Assembly: GCA_023954375.1 (NCBI GenBank)
Contig: JAMLIC010000032.1
Location: 1 to 64,000, forward strand
From: Planctomycetota bacterium
GTDB lineage: Bacteria > Planctomycetota > J058
Length of the DNA stretch: 64,000 nucleotides
Direction of reading: 5' to 3'
Shown here: piece after piece, positions 16,650 to 25,296 of the stretch
Layout: every line of letters begins with the position of its first letter
How positions within the stretch are numbered: position 1 is the stretch's first letter
Translations under genes and position numbers: made by a program
The notes under the pieces: generated by a model
Seen by the model: the letters and a program-made list of their open reading frames with translations, nothing else
What the model was told of the DNA's origin: nothing
Databases searched by the model: none

Positions 16650-18041
16650 CTACCGCTCAGAGATCTGGCCGACCTTCTCCGAGTCGTTCAGCTTGAACTT
16701 GGCGATCCGGTAGCGGATCTGGTCGCGGGTCATGCCGAGGAGCTCGGCGGCGCGGGTCTGGTTGCCGCGGGCGCGCTCGAGCGCCTGGACCATGAGCTCG
16801 CGCTCGAGGTCCTGGAAGACGATCCCGCCGGGCGGCAGCCGGAAGTCGCCGTCCTTCTTGCCCGCCTGCTGCGGCGAGCAGATGAACTGGAAGTGGTCGA
16901 TCGTCAGCTCGTCGCCGTCCGAGAGGAGCACGGCCCGCTCGATGGCGTTGCGCAGCTCGCGGATGTTGCCCGGCCACGGGTGCGTCTCGAGCATCTTCAG
17001 CGCCTGGCGCGAGATCGAGCGCACGCTCCGGTGGAACTCGCGGTTGAAGCGGTCGACGAAGTACTTGGCGAGGAGCTCGATGTCGCCCTGGCGCTCGCGC
17101 AGCGGCGGCAGGTGGACCGAGAGCACCGCCAGGCGGTAGTAGAGGTCGGCCCGGAAGCGGCCCTCGGCGATGTCCTGCTGCAGGTCGCGGTGGGTCGCGG
17201 CGATGATCCGCACGTCGGGGCGGATGTCGACGCGGCCGCCGACGCGGCGGAAGGCCTTCTCCTCGAGGAAGCGCAGGAGCTTGGCCTGGAGGGTGGGCGA
17301 CATCTCGGCGATCTCGTCCAGGAACACCGTGCCCTGGTCGGCCTGCTCGAGGAGCCCCTTCTTCTGCATCTTGGCGTCGGTGAACGCGCCCCGCTCGTGG
17401 CCGAAGAGCTCGCTCTCGAGGAGCGTCTCCGGCAGGGCCGAGCAGGTGATGTTCATGAACGGCCCGGACGAGCGGTCGCTCTGGGAGTGGATCGCCCGGG
17501 CGGCGACGTCCTTGCCCGTGCCGCTCTCGCCCGTGAGGAGCACCGTGGACGCCGGGCTGACGGCGATCTTGCGCAGGAGCGCCTTCACGTGGCGCATCTC
17601 GGGCGACTCGCCCACGACCTTGTCGAACCCGTGCGTCTCGCGGTCGCGCGCCTGCAGCGCCCGGACCTCGCGCCGCAGGCGCGTGGTCTCGAGGGCGCGC
17701 TCCACCAGGACCGCCACGTCGTCGAGGTTGAAGGGCTTGCGGGCGTAGTGGTACGCCCCCTTCTGCATGGCCTCGACGGCCTTCTCGACGCTCGAGTGCG
17801 CGGTGAGCAGGATCACCGGCGGGTCGGGGTCGATGTTGCGGATCGTGATGAGGACGTCGATGCCGTTGGTGTCCGGCAGGCCGTAGTCCAGGAGGACGAG
17901 GTCCACGCCGTTCTTGTAGTGCTCGATCGCCGCCTCGCCCGTGGAGGCCTCGACGACCTGGTACTCGGCGGCCTCGAGCCGCTGGCGCAGGGACCAGCGG
18001 ACCAGCTCTTCGTCGTCCACGACCAGGATCGTTGGCTTCAT
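16650..18041 (-). CDS. Sigma-54-dependent NtrC-family response regulator
   Basis: 463 residues with the full three-domain plan: receiver (1-~120; Asp52 in LLDYGLPD is the phosphoacceptor, Lys in ARKPF), AAA+ sigma-54 interaction domain (Walker A GESGTGKD, the sigma-54 contact loop as GAFTDA instead of GAFTGA, Walker B VFLDEI, second glycine-rich WPGNIRELRN), and a C-terminal Fis-type HTH (NQTRAAELLGMTRDQIRYR). ATG 18041. No kinase is adjacent; the histidine kinase at 28722 is a possible but unproven partner. A sigma-54-like promoter lies 140 nt upstream of its own start, suggesting autoregulation. Confidence 0.93.
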   Translation of the reverse strand: MKPTILVVDDEELVRWSLRQRLEAAEYQVVEASTGEAAIEHYKNGVDLVLLDYGLPDTNGIDVLITIRNIDPDPPVILLTAHSSVEKAVEAMQKGAYHYARKPFNLDDVAVLVERALETTRLRREVRALQARDRETHGFDKVVGESPEMRHVKALLRKIAVSPASTVLLTGESGTGKDVAARAIHSQSDRSSGPFMNITCSALPETLLESELFGHERGAFTDAKMQKKGLLEQADQGTVFLDEIAEMSPTLQAKLLRFLEEKAFRRVGGRVDIRPDVRIIAATHRDLQQDIAEGRFRADLYYRLAVLSVHLPPLRERQGDIELLAKYFVDRFNREFHRSVRSISRQALKMLETHPWPGNIRELRNAIERAVLLSDGDELTIDHFQFICSPQQAGKKDGDFRLPPGGIVFQDLERELMVQALERARGNQTRAAELLGMTRDQIRYRIAKFKLNDSEKVGQISER

Positions 18042-18179
18042 CGCACTTCGAACGGGTTGAAGGTCCGCGTGTCGTCCGTCTCCGCATCCGCCGGTCGGGG
18101 GAGTTTCACCCGCTCAAGGGGAATTTCGCCCAAAAGGTCGCCGTGTCTCTCGTGACTTGCGTTCAAGTCAGCCGCATAG

Positions 18180-18195
18180 AGCAATTCGTGGGCCA
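18180..18195 (-). promoter_or_regulatory. Candidate sigma-54 (-24/-12) promoter
   Basis: On the minus strand, 18195 down to 18180 reads TGGCCCACGAATTGCT. The GG and GC are correctly spaced and 10 of the 12 defined positions of TGGCACG-N4-TTGCW match. It points at the sigma-54 response-regulator gene (start 18041). Confidence 0.5.
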
Positions 18196-18212
18196 TCCAT
18201 GACCCGCGGCGT

Positions 18213-18225
18213 TTGACCCGGTCAA
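18213..18225. promoter_or_regulatory. Palindromic operator candidate
   Basis: Perfect 13-nt palindrome TTGACC-C-GGTCAA about 20-30 nt upstream of the -24 element. It could be a regulator-binding site for the downstream response-regulator gene. It also contains -35-like hexamers in both directions. Confidence 0.35.
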
Positions 18226-18263
18226 CAGTGTAACCCCCCAGCGCTCGCTCCGGGCGAGTCAGG

Positions 18264-19730
18264 TCAGGCCGGCCGATCGGCGACGGCGCCGTGATAGAGC
18301 TCGCGGTAGCGGCCGGCGCTGCGGGTCCAGCTGTACTCCTGCGCCATGCCGGTGGTGGCGATCTGCCGCCAGGTGGCCGGCGCCTCGGCGAAGCACTCGA
18401 TCGCGCGGTCGACCGCCCGCAGGAGCTCCGGCTGGGTGGGCTCGTCGAACACGAAGCCGTTGGCGCGCCCGGCCGCGACGTTGTCGGCGTCGGCGTCCAC
18501 GACCGTGTCGGCGAGGCCGCCCGTCCGGCGCACGATCGGGATCGTCCCGTAGCGCATGCTGTAGAGCTGGGTCAGGCCGCACGGCTCGAAGCGCGACGGC
18601 ATGAGGAACATGTCGGCGCCGGCCTCGACCTGGTGCGCGAGCTCCTCGGTGTAGCCCACGTGCACCGCCAACCGCCCGCGGTTCTGGCGCGCGGCGTCCT
18701 CGAGCGCCGAGCCGAAGCGCCGCTCGCCGTTGCCCATGACCACCAGCTGGACCGGGCGCTCCATGAGCTCGGACATCGCCTCGACCATGAGGTCGATCCC
18801 CTTCTGCTCGACGAGGCGGCCGACCGAGGCGATCAGCGGCGACTCCTCGTCGCGCTCGAGCCCGAGGCTCTCCTGCAGGTGGCGCTTGTTCTCGGCCTTC
18901 GACTCGATGCTCCGCGCCGTGTAGGGGCGGGCGATGAACGGGTCGTTGCCCGGGTCCCACTCCTCGTAGTTGGCGCCGTTGAGGATCCCGCACAGGCGGT
19001 CGCGCCGCTGCCGCAGGAGGTCGTCGAGGCCGCAGCCGAGCCGCGGCGTGCAGATCTCGTCGGCGTAGGTGGGGCTCACCGTGGTCAGCCAGTCGGAGAA
19101 GACGAGGCCGCCCTTGATGAACGACATCTTGCCGTGGAACTCGAGCCCGTCGGGGCGCCAGAGGCCGGTCGGCAGGTGCAGGTCCTGGAACTTCGAGAAG
19201 GAGAACAGCCCCTGGTAGGCGAGGTTGTGGATGGTGAAGATCGAGGCCGGGCGCGTCGTCGCGGGCTCCTGCTGGAGCAGCGCCGGGACGAGGCCGGTGT
19301 GCCAGTCGTGGCAGTGGACGACGTCGGGGCGCCACCCGAGCTCGACCCGGCCCATCGCCATGCCGGTGACCGCCCGGCAGAAGACGGCGAAGCGCTCGGC
19401 GTTGTCCGACCAGTCCTGCCCGCGCTCGTCGCCGTAGGGCGTCCCCTCGCGGTCGAAGTGGGCGGGCGAGTCGATCAGGTAGAGCGGCACCTGCGCGTCG
19501 GGCATCGTCCCCAGGAGGATCCGCACCGGCGCCGGCGCGCAGGGCACGTCGAGCGCGCCGACGCACGTGAGGTCGCGCGCGCGCGCCAGGGCGGCCGGGT
19601 AGGCGGGCAGCGCCAGGCGCACGTCGTGACCGATGCGCTGCAGCTCGAGCGGCAGGCTCCCGCACACGTCGGCCAGCCCGCCGGTCTTCACGAGGGGGTG
19701 CGCCTCCGCCGTCACGAACAGGATCTTCAC
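18264..19730 (-). CDS. glgA: Glycogen synthase (ADP-glucose type)
   Basis: GT5-family glycogen synthase, which extends alpha-1,4-glucan from ADP-glucose. 488 residues, standard length. Motifs: KTGGLADV (15-22; Lys15 binds ADP-glucose), HCHDWHTGLVPAL, FTIHNLAYQG, ILNGANYEEWDP, SVGRLVEQKG, and the C-terminal nucleotide-sugar motif MPSRFEPCGLTQLY-SMRYG with the catalytic Glu, then RRTGGLADTV. Start GTG 19730 with a strong GGAGG 5 nt upstream. It stands alone; the matching malQ is about 22 kb away. Confidence 0.95.
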   Translation of the reverse strand: MKILFVTAEAHPLVKTGGLADVCGSLPLELQRIGHDVRLALPAYPAALARARDLTCVGALDVPCAPAPVRILLGTMPDAQVPLYLIDSPAHFDREGTPYGDERGQDWSDNAERFAVFCRAVTGMAMGRVELGWRPDVVHCHDWHTGLVPALLQQEPATTRPASIFTIHNLAYQGLFSFSKFQDLHLPTGLWRPDGLEFHGKMSFIKGGLVFSDWLTTVSPTYADEICTPRLGCGLDDLLRQRRDRLCGILNGANYEEWDPGNDPFIARPYTARSIESKAENKRHLQESLGLERDEESPLIASVGRLVEQKGIDLMVEAMSELMERPVQLVVMGNGERRFGSALEDAARQNRGRLAVHVGYTEELAHQVEAGADMFLMPSRFEPCGLTQLYSMRYGTIPIVRRTGGLADTVVDADADNVAAGRANGFVFDEPTQPELLRAVDRAIECFAEAPATWRQIATTGMAQEYSWTRSAGRYRELYHGAVADRPA

Positions 19731-20063
19731 GTCGCCTCCGGAGTGGACCGTCCTGGACGAGGCGGCGTGCGCGACACGACCGGCTCGGGGCGGGCGGAGC
19801 CCGCCTGGGGGTGGAGCGCCCTGGTCCGCAAGTGCGGTGCCTCACCCACATCTGCGGAGCCTGCCGCAGCTTCAGAGGCGGCGCGGCGGCCCTCGCCTGG
19901 GAAGAATCTCGAAGCGCGCGGAATCTCCCCCACGGCCACGCTCGCCGCGGGTGGGGGAACGTCCGCCGCGGCCCCGTGACCCCGCGTCGCCCCCGCGGGG
20001 CGCGGCGTTTGCGCAGCGCACACGGCGCGAACGCCTGCGCGGCGCTCCGCGGACGGAGAGGCG

Positions 20064-20759
20064 ATGATCCCGCTCGACCCGAGCCTGACGGTGTCCCAGC
20101 TCGCGTCCACGCATCCCGCGTCCGTGCAGGTCCTGCAGCGGCACGGGATCGACTTCACCGGCACGGGCCGCGCGTCGCTCGCCGAGGTGTGCCGCGAGCT
20201 GTCGCTCGACCCGATCGTCCTCCTGGCGGAGGTGCGGGCCGAGGAGGAGCGCGTCGAGGCCGACCCGCCCCTCGAGCGGCTCGTGCGCCAGATGCTCCAG
20301 GCCTACCACCACGTGCTGCGCGAGGAGCTGCCCCGCCTGCACCGGATGGCGCGGCGGGTGATCGAGGAGGAGGCGCAGCGCGACCCCGACACGCTCACGG
20401 CCGTGCTCGACACGTTCCTCGAGCTGCGCGGCTTCCTCGAGGACCACGGGGCCCGCGAGGGGCGGGAGCTGGAGGCCGTCGCCGGGCGCCCGCGCGGGCA
20501 GGGGCCGCCGGCGCTGGCCTTCGCCCTGCGGCAGGAGCACGAGGCCATGGCGGCCATGCTGCGGCGCCTGCGGCGCGTGACGCGCGACTTCACCCCGCCC
20601 GACGGCGCCGGCCTGCCCTGGCACGAGCTGTGGCGCGGGTTCGAGGGGCTGGAGGTCTCGCTCCAGGAGCACGTCCGCCTGGTGAACACCGTCCTGTTCC
20701 TGTGCACGGTGGTGGACGGCGAGGGGGCCCGCCTGCAGCCGGAGCGAGCGGAGCCATGA
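20064..20759 (+). CDS. Hemerythrin-domain protein resembling RIC (YtfE/ScdA), without the Cys motif
   Basis: 231 residues. The N-terminal segment (about 8-55: LTVSQLASTHPASVQVLQRHGIDF) matches the DUF542/ScdA_N domain of iron-sulfur-cluster repair proteins. The usual Cys-Cys-Gly-Gly after GIDF is replaced by TGTG. The C-terminal helical bundle has the His/Glu spacing of a diiron hemerythrin domain (AYHHVLREELPRLH, LRQEHEAM, LQEHVRLVNTVLF). So the diiron site is probably intact while the Cys motif is lost. ATG 20064 has GGAGAGG upstream. Coupled by ATGA to the small gene that follows. Likely role in nitrosative or oxidative stress (family knowledge). Confidence 0.8.
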   Translation: MIPLDPSLTVSQLASTHPASVQVLQRHGIDFTGTGRASLAEVCRELSLDPIVLLAEVRAEEERVEADPPLERLVRQMLQAYHHVLREELPRLHRMARRVIEEEAQRDPDTLTAVLDTFLELRGFLEDHGAREGRELEAVAGRPRGQGPPALAFALRQEHEAMAAMLRRLRRVTRDFTPPDGAGLPWHELWRGFEGLEVSLQEHVRLVNTVLFLCTVVDGEGARLQPERAEP

Positions 20760-20926
20760 CGCCCGACGAGTCGCCGACCGAGGACGGACGCGTCCGCTCG
20801 ACCGAGGCCCTGCGGCTGGCCTTCAACGTGTGGCTGCTCCGCGCCCACGCGGCCGACCGCCGCCCCGCGCCCGTGCCCCCGGCGCGGGAGGCGCCCCGGC
20901 GGCGGCGGCGGCGCAGGCAGGCCTGA
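20756..20926 (+). CDS. Small basic hypothetical protein (56 residues)
   Basis: Starts with ATG inside the ATGA overlap with the hemerythrin gene. Acidic N-terminus (TPDESPTEDG), a short helix (STEALRLAFNVWLLRAHA) and an Arg-rich tail (RRRRRRRQA). The tight coupling supports a real gene; the function is unknown. Confidence 0.5.
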   Translation: MTPDESPTEDGRVRSTEALRLAFNVWLLRAHAADRRPAPVPPAREAPRRRRRRRQA

Positions 20927-20965
20927 GGAGCGCCGCGTTCGGCTCCCTGGAGGCGCTCAGGACTC

Positions 20966-21103
20966 ACCACGGAGGACACGGAGGACACGGAGAAGAGGAA
21001 GGCAGGAGATGGTCCCTGCTGCCCCTCATCTCGCCCTCCGCGCGCCTCTTCCCCTCATCTCTCTTCTCTCCGTGTCCTCCGTGTCCTCCGTGTACTCCGT
21101 GGT
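20966..21103. repeat. Palindromic repeat with GGACACGGA units
   Basis: Left arm 20966-20997 holds two tandem copies of a GGACACGGA unit. Right arm 21061-21103 is the inverted version with one extra, slightly diverged unit. About 63 nt separate the arms. It lies between stop codons 20926 (plus) and 21110 (minus) and can form a long stem, so it could terminate both genes. A related palindrome is at 60684-60774. Confidence 0.7.
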
Positions 21104-21109
21104 TCCCTC

Positions 21110-22861
21110 TCAGTCCCTCAGCGTCGGCGGCGTCGACTGCTGCGGGAAGAACGTCGTGAACGTCGCCTTGCCGCTCCCCGAGTGCAGCCGGCTCAGCGGC
21201 ACGCCGCGCCACAGGACGGGCTCGGCCGTCAGCCGCCGCGGGTGCATGCCGTAGCGGGCCCCCTTCGGGATCGCGAGCCCGCCGAGGCCCGGGAGGCGCC
21301 GCGCGCCGCCCTTGCTCAGCCGCGCCGTGATCGCGTCGTAGATGACCTGCAGGTCGAGCCCCGAGGGGTCGTCGTGCGCCCCCTTGATCGTGCGGTCGAC
21401 CTCCATGTGCGTCGTGATCGTCAGCAGGTGGCCGGCGCGCGCGGACGCCAGCAGGTAGAGGTCGACCAGGCCGTCGATCAGCGTCACGGGCGCGGCGGCC
21501 ACGAAGAAGGCGACCTCGCCCTTCTTCGGTCCGGCCCTGCGCGCCTCCCGCTCGCGGCTGTTCCAGCCGATCGGGTGCTTCCAGGTCAGCGACGCGAACG
21601 CCACGGGCCGCCCGTCGGGCCCGCCCTCCTCCCGCTCGGGGAGCCAGTCCGCCGGCTGCCGGGCGGGGTCCGCCTCGCCCAGGGCCTGCGCGAGCGCGGC
21701 CCGGTCGGCGGGCCCGACGCGGTAGTAGGGCAGCGGGACGGTCTCGACCTCGATCGTGAAGGCGCTCCAGGGCGGGTTGCCCTGGTGGAAGCTCGCCTTC
21801 GTGCCGTAGCGCGCGTTCCAGAAGTTCCAGCCCGGCGCGTAGACGCCGCCCCAGTTGAGGAACCCGTGCACCGACTTCGGCCTGTCGCCGGACCCCCAGC
21901 GGATGCGCTGGTTGCTCGGCCGGTAGTGCTGCTCGGTCCTGTTGTTCGAGAGGATGCCGATGTCGTGGACGACGAAGTAGGCCTTCACGATGTCGCCGCT
22001 CGTCCACTCCGAGTCCAGGACCTTGCCCTTCAGCTTGGGGTCCTGGTCGTCCCTGAACAGCTCGCGCACCTTGCAGGTCATGGCCGGCCCGCCGGCGCGC
22101 AGCATCGACTCGATGAGCTGGCGCCGGGTCATCGTGCCGTCGAGCAGCGCGTCGAAGCGCAGCCCGTCGACGTCCACGTCCACCTGCCCGCCCACCCGCG
22201 CCGCCTCGAGCAGCCGCAGCGTCTCCGGCTCGTGGCGGCGCGGCGCCTCGGACGCCGGCAGCGACGGGCGCCGCGCGGGGTCGGAGAAGCGGTCGGGGAG
22301 CGAGAGCATGTCCTCGATCGGGTCGCCGACGACCACGTAGCTGGGGCTCACCTTCGGCGGCAGCGCCCGGTAGACGCGGTCGCCCTCCTCGAGCGTGAAG
22401 CCCACCTCGAACGTGCCGTCGGCCAGCTCGTCGTGGAGGTCGGCGCGCCCGAAGCGGAAGAACAGGCGCCGCTTGCCCACGCGCACGGCGAAGTCGGCCA
22501 GCGCCGCCTGCCGCTTGTAGTAGTCGGCGAGGCCGCGGTCGAGGACCTCCTTCCTCGCGGGGACGGCGGCGGCGATCCCGGTCGTGGTCTTCGTGAGCGT
22601 CACCTGCATGCGGGCGAACGGCGCGTCGCTCCCGCCGGCGGCCCCCGCCTCCTCGACCGTGTCGACGTCGTGGAGCGTCAGCGTGGCGGTGACCGACCCC
22701 TTCTCCAGGGCCTCCACCTCCTTCCACTTGTGGACCATGAGCGTGAGCTCCGGGAGCTTCTTGAGCGAGCGCCGCGAGGCCCAGTCGCGCCGCGTCCCCT
22801 GCTCGGTCGCGGTGAGCTCGACCCAGTACTCCTCGCTCCGACCCGTGACGTCGGTCGCCAT
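21110..22861 (-). CDS. Large unknown protein paired with a zinc-ribbon repeat protein
   Basis: 583 residues, no signal peptide or membrane segment. N-terminal ~130 residues: basic and beta-rich. Middle: VRVGKRRLFFRFGRADLHDEL and a segment with HGFLNWGGVYAPGWNFWNARYG, rich in Trp/Asn/Gly. C-terminus: VTLIDGLVDLYLLASARAGHL, THMEVDRTIKGAHDDPSG, LQVIYDAI and PKGARYGMHPRRL. The last block looks like a small enzymatic or toxin-like domain, but I cannot name it. It starts 1 nt after the stop of the upstream gene at 22863, so they form one unit. A phage-tail or contractile-system effector is possible but unsupported. Confidence 0.6.
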   Translation of the reverse strand: MATDVTGRSEEYWVELTATEQGTRRDWASRRSLKKLPELTLMVHKWKEVEALEKGSVTATLTLHDVDTVEEAGAAGGSDAPFARMQVTLTKTTTGIAAAVPARKEVLDRGLADYYKRQAALADFAVRVGKRRLFFRFGRADLHDELADGTFEVGFTLEEGDRVYRALPPKVSPSYVVVGDPIEDMLSLPDRFSDPARRPSLPASEAPRRHEPETLRLLEAARVGGQVDVDVDGLRFDALLDGTMTRRQLIESMLRAGGPAMTCKVRELFRDDQDPKLKGKVLDSEWTSGDIVKAYFVVHDIGILSNNRTEQHYRPSNQRIRWGSGDRPKSVHGFLNWGGVYAPGWNFWNARYGTKASFHQGNPPWSAFTIEVETVPLPYYRVGPADRAALAQALGEADPARQPADWLPEREEGGPDGRPVAFASLTWKHPIGWNSREREARRAGPKKGEVAFFVAAAPVTLIDGLVDLYLLASARAGHLLTITTHMEVDRTIKGAHDDPSGLDLQVIYDAITARLSKGGARRLPGLGGLAIPKGARYGMHPRRLTAEPVLWRGVPLSRLHSGSGKATFTTFFPQQSTPPTLRD

Positions 22862-22862
22862 C

Positions 22863-24272
22863 TCAGACCTCCCCGCGGGGGCTCGTGGGGTCGTCCACGT
22901 CGCCGTGCACGGCCTCGTAGACGGCGGCCGGCACCGGGGCCGCCTCCTCGTCGGGCTCCGCCGGCGGCGGCGCCTCGGTCGGGTCGACCGGCAGCCAGGC
23001 CGGCGGCGCGTCGTCGTCGTCCGCCGCGGCCGCGCCCGCCGGCAGCGCGTGGGCGTCGAGCTCCGCCTCGGTCGCGCGCCGGTGGGGCACGCGCACGCTG
23101 ACCACGCAGTCGGGGTGATGCGAGGCCGGCACGTCGACCTCTCCGCCGGCGACGCGCACCCGGTGCCGGCCCGGGCCGACGCCGCCCTGGCGCAGGAGGC
23201 CGTCCGGATCGGTGCGCAGGGCGCGGCCGTCGACCTCGCACTCGACCTCGCCGAGCGGCACGCGCCCGGACGCGTCGAAGAGGCGCGCGTTGAGGAGGTA
23301 GTCGCCGGGCGGCGCGTCGGGGTCGCCGTGGGTCTGCTCGTAGTCTTCGGGGGGCGCGACCTCGTCCGCCTCCTCGTCCGGCGGCGGCGGCGCGTCGTCG
23401 TCGGCCACCGGCAGCCAGGCGGGCGGGGCGTCGTCGCCCGCCTCGCCGTGCCCCGGCGGCGGGTCGTGCGCCGCCTCCTCCTCGGGCGTGGCCGCGCGGA
23501 AGGGCAGGCGCACGCACACGACGTAGGCCTCGTGGTGGGACGCGGGCACGTCCACGGCGCCGTCGGCGAACTCGACCAGGTGCCGCCCCGGCCCCACGGC
23601 GTCGACGCGCAGGTGGCCGTCGCCGTCGGTGCGCGCCGGGCGTCCGAGCGCCCGGCACTCGAGGTCGCGCTGGGGGACGCGGCCCGTGCGGTCGAAGAAG
23701 CGGGCGTTGAGGAGGTAGCGGCCCGGGGCCGCGGCGGCGGTCGGCAGCCGCCGCGGGGGCTTCCGCAGCGCCGCGACCTCGATCGAGGGGGCGAAGCCGT
23801 CCTCCTCGGTCACGTCGACCACGTGGTCGACGCCGACCAGGGCGTCCGGCCCGCTCCCGGGGCCGTGGACGAGCAGGAGGCGCACGTCGTGGTGCCCGTC
23901 GCGCTCGAGGCCGGCAGGCGCCTCGACCGGCAAGGCCCGCTCGTCGGCCTCGGCCGCCGCGTACTCGACCGTCAGCGCGACCGTCCAGTCGGCGTGCCCC
24001 GCCGGGTGCAGCCGGACGACGAGCACGTCGTCCGGCCGCGGCAGCCGGTCCTCGTCGGCCAGGCGCTGCGCCGCCGCCCGCGGGAGCACGGGCGCCCGGT
24101 CCGCGTCGGCCAGGTCGTGGCCGCGCAGGACCTGGACGCGCCGGCCGGAGAGGCGGAACGTGCGCGTGCGGTCCTGGACCACCGTCCAGCTCGTCTTCGG
24201 GGCCGCGCACGTGGCGCACGTCAGGTCGTCCTGACCGACCTCGGCGCCGCAGGTCTGGCATGTCCACGCCAT
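22863..24272 (-). CDS. Zinc-ribbon protein with two repeated beta-domains
   Basis: 469 residues. N-terminal zinc ribbon (CQTCG ... CATC, four Cys at about 5-26), an acidic middle, then two copies of a ~75-residue domain. Each begins PGRYLLNAR-FD or PGDYLLNARLFD, continues VGPGRH and ends VDVPASHH, and each is followed by an acidic stretch and PPAWLPV. The repeats resemble carboxypeptidase-regulatory or transthyretin-like beta-sandwiches that often act as linkers. ATG 24272 (MAWTCQTCG) is preferred; an ATG at 24284 adds four residues. Neither gene of this pair is recognised; the zinc ribbon recalls the GTPase at 53091. Confidence 0.65.
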   Translation of the reverse strand: MAWTCQTCGAEVGQDDLTCATCAAPKTSWTVVQDRTRTFRLSGRRVQVLRGHDLADADRAPVLPRAAAQRLADEDRLPRPDDVLVVRLHPAGHADWTVALTVEYAAAEADERALPVEAPAGLERDGHHDVRLLLVHGPGSGPDALVGVDHVVDVTEEDGFAPSIEVAALRKPPRRLPTAAAAPGRYLLNARFFDRTGRVPQRDLECRALGRPARTDGDGHLRVDAVGPGRHLVEFADGAVDVPASHHEAYVVCVRLPFRAATPEEEAAHDPPPGHGEAGDDAPPAWLPVADDDAPPPPDEEADEVAPPEDYEQTHGDPDAPPGDYLLNARLFDASGRVPLGEVECEVDGRALRTDPDGLLRQGGVGPGRHRVRVAGGEVDVPASHHPDCVVSVRVPHRRATEAELDAHALPAGAAAADDDDAPPAWLPVDPTEAPPPAEPDEEAAPVPAAVYEAVHGDVDDPTSPRGEV

Positions 24273-24311
24273 GCTCCGAAGCATAGGACGCGGCGGCGCG
24301 GCGAGGCAACC

Positions 24312-25286
24312 TCACTCCCGCAGATGTGCGTCCACCGCCCCCCGCAGGGCGGCCGGGTCCTCGATCGGCGCGGAGGTCCAGCCGTCCGGGCCGGCGAGGA
24401 AGGCCGCCGCCCGGCCCAGGTCCGGGTAGCGCTCCCCCGGGGGCAGGCGCAGGACGGCGCCGCGCGGCAGGTAGCAGCGCCGCGCCGCGGCGAGGAGCGC
24501 GTCGACCATCGGGTCGCCCGGCGGCCCCGTGACGACGATCGAGAGGGGCGCGAGGGCGAGCTCGTCCCGGGCGAGCCCGTCGGCCGCGGAGACGAACACC
24601 TGGCGGTCGAGGCGGCGCTCGGCCGCCGCGCGCCACCGCGGGTCGTCGTCGACCGCGTGGAGGCGCAGGAGGAGGCGCGCCGCCGCGCAGTCCTCGTCGT
24701 CGGTCGCGCCGGCCGGCAGCCCGGCCGCGACCTCTCGCGCGAGCGCGAGCCAGCCCGGGTCGCCCGTCACCTCGAACAGGGCCAGCGCGGCCAGGCCGCG
24801 GTCGACCCGCGCGACGAGCCCGTCCGCGGCGCCGTCGCCGAGCGCGGCCCCGCCGGCCAGAGCCTCGCGCAGCAGCGGGGCCTCGCCCGTGACCTCGTGC
24901 AGGCGCACGAGCGCGATGACCGTGAGGCCCGCCGCGCGGTCGTCGCGCGCGCCGGCCCGCAGGAGCTCGAGCCACCCCCTCGCGGCGTCGACCCAGGCCG
25001 CGTCGCCGCTGACCCGGTAGGAGAGGCAGGCGAGCTCGACCGCGCGCGCGACGGCGCGCCGGTCCTCGACCGACGGCCACCCGCAGCAGCGCCAGGCGCG
25101 CACGGCTCCCCGTCCGGCGAGGTCGTCGTCCAGGGCCGCGCGGCGGAGTGACCGCTCGATCGCGGCCCCGGGCACGGCCTCCTCGTGCGCCGCGGGGGCG
25201 TCGCGCCCCGGCGCCGCGCAGCCCGCGAGCAGCGCGACGAGCGTGGGCAGGAGCCGCGGTCCGCCGCTCACGCGGCCTGCACCCAC
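24312..25286 (-). CDS. Lipoprotein resembling the C-terminal half of YyaL/DUF255
   Basis: 324 residues, GTG start at 25286 (or GTG 25271). The signal LLPTLVALLAGC has lipobox LAGC. The rest is an alpha-helical (alpha/alpha)6-like region and a final block (LAPLSIVVTGPPGDP ... RRCYLPRGAVLRLP ... GRAAAFLAGPDGWTSAPIEDPAALRGAV). This matches the C-terminal part of YyaL/spermatogenesis-protein-20-type proteins. Those normally begin with a thioredoxin domain, which is absent here, so this is a shortened, exported version. It lies 10 nt after the FHA-protease-like gene and is likely co-transcribed with it. Confidence 0.7.
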   Translation of the reverse strand: MGAGRVSGGPRLLPTLVALLAGCAAPGRDAPAAHEEAVPGAAIERSLRRAALDDDLAGRGAVRAWRCCGWPSVEDRRAVARAVELACLSYRVSGDAAWVDAARGWLELLRAGARDDRAAGLTVIALVRLHEVTGEAPLLREALAGGAALGDGAADGLVARVDRGLAALALFEVTGDPGWLALAREVAAGLPAGATDDEDCAAARLLLRLHAVDDDPRWRAAAERRLDRQVFVSAADGLARDELALAPLSIVVTGPPGDPMVDALLAAARRCYLPRGAVLRLPPGERYPDLGRAAAFLAGPDGWTSAPIEDPAALRGAVDAHLRE

Positions 25287-25296
25287 CGGCTCGCCG

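Noticed and set aside
19740..20060. Possible gene or structured RNA between glgA and the hemerythrin gene
   Set aside because: Only short GC hairpins (CCCCCAC/GTGGGGG) are seen. There is no reading pattern or known RNA motif.
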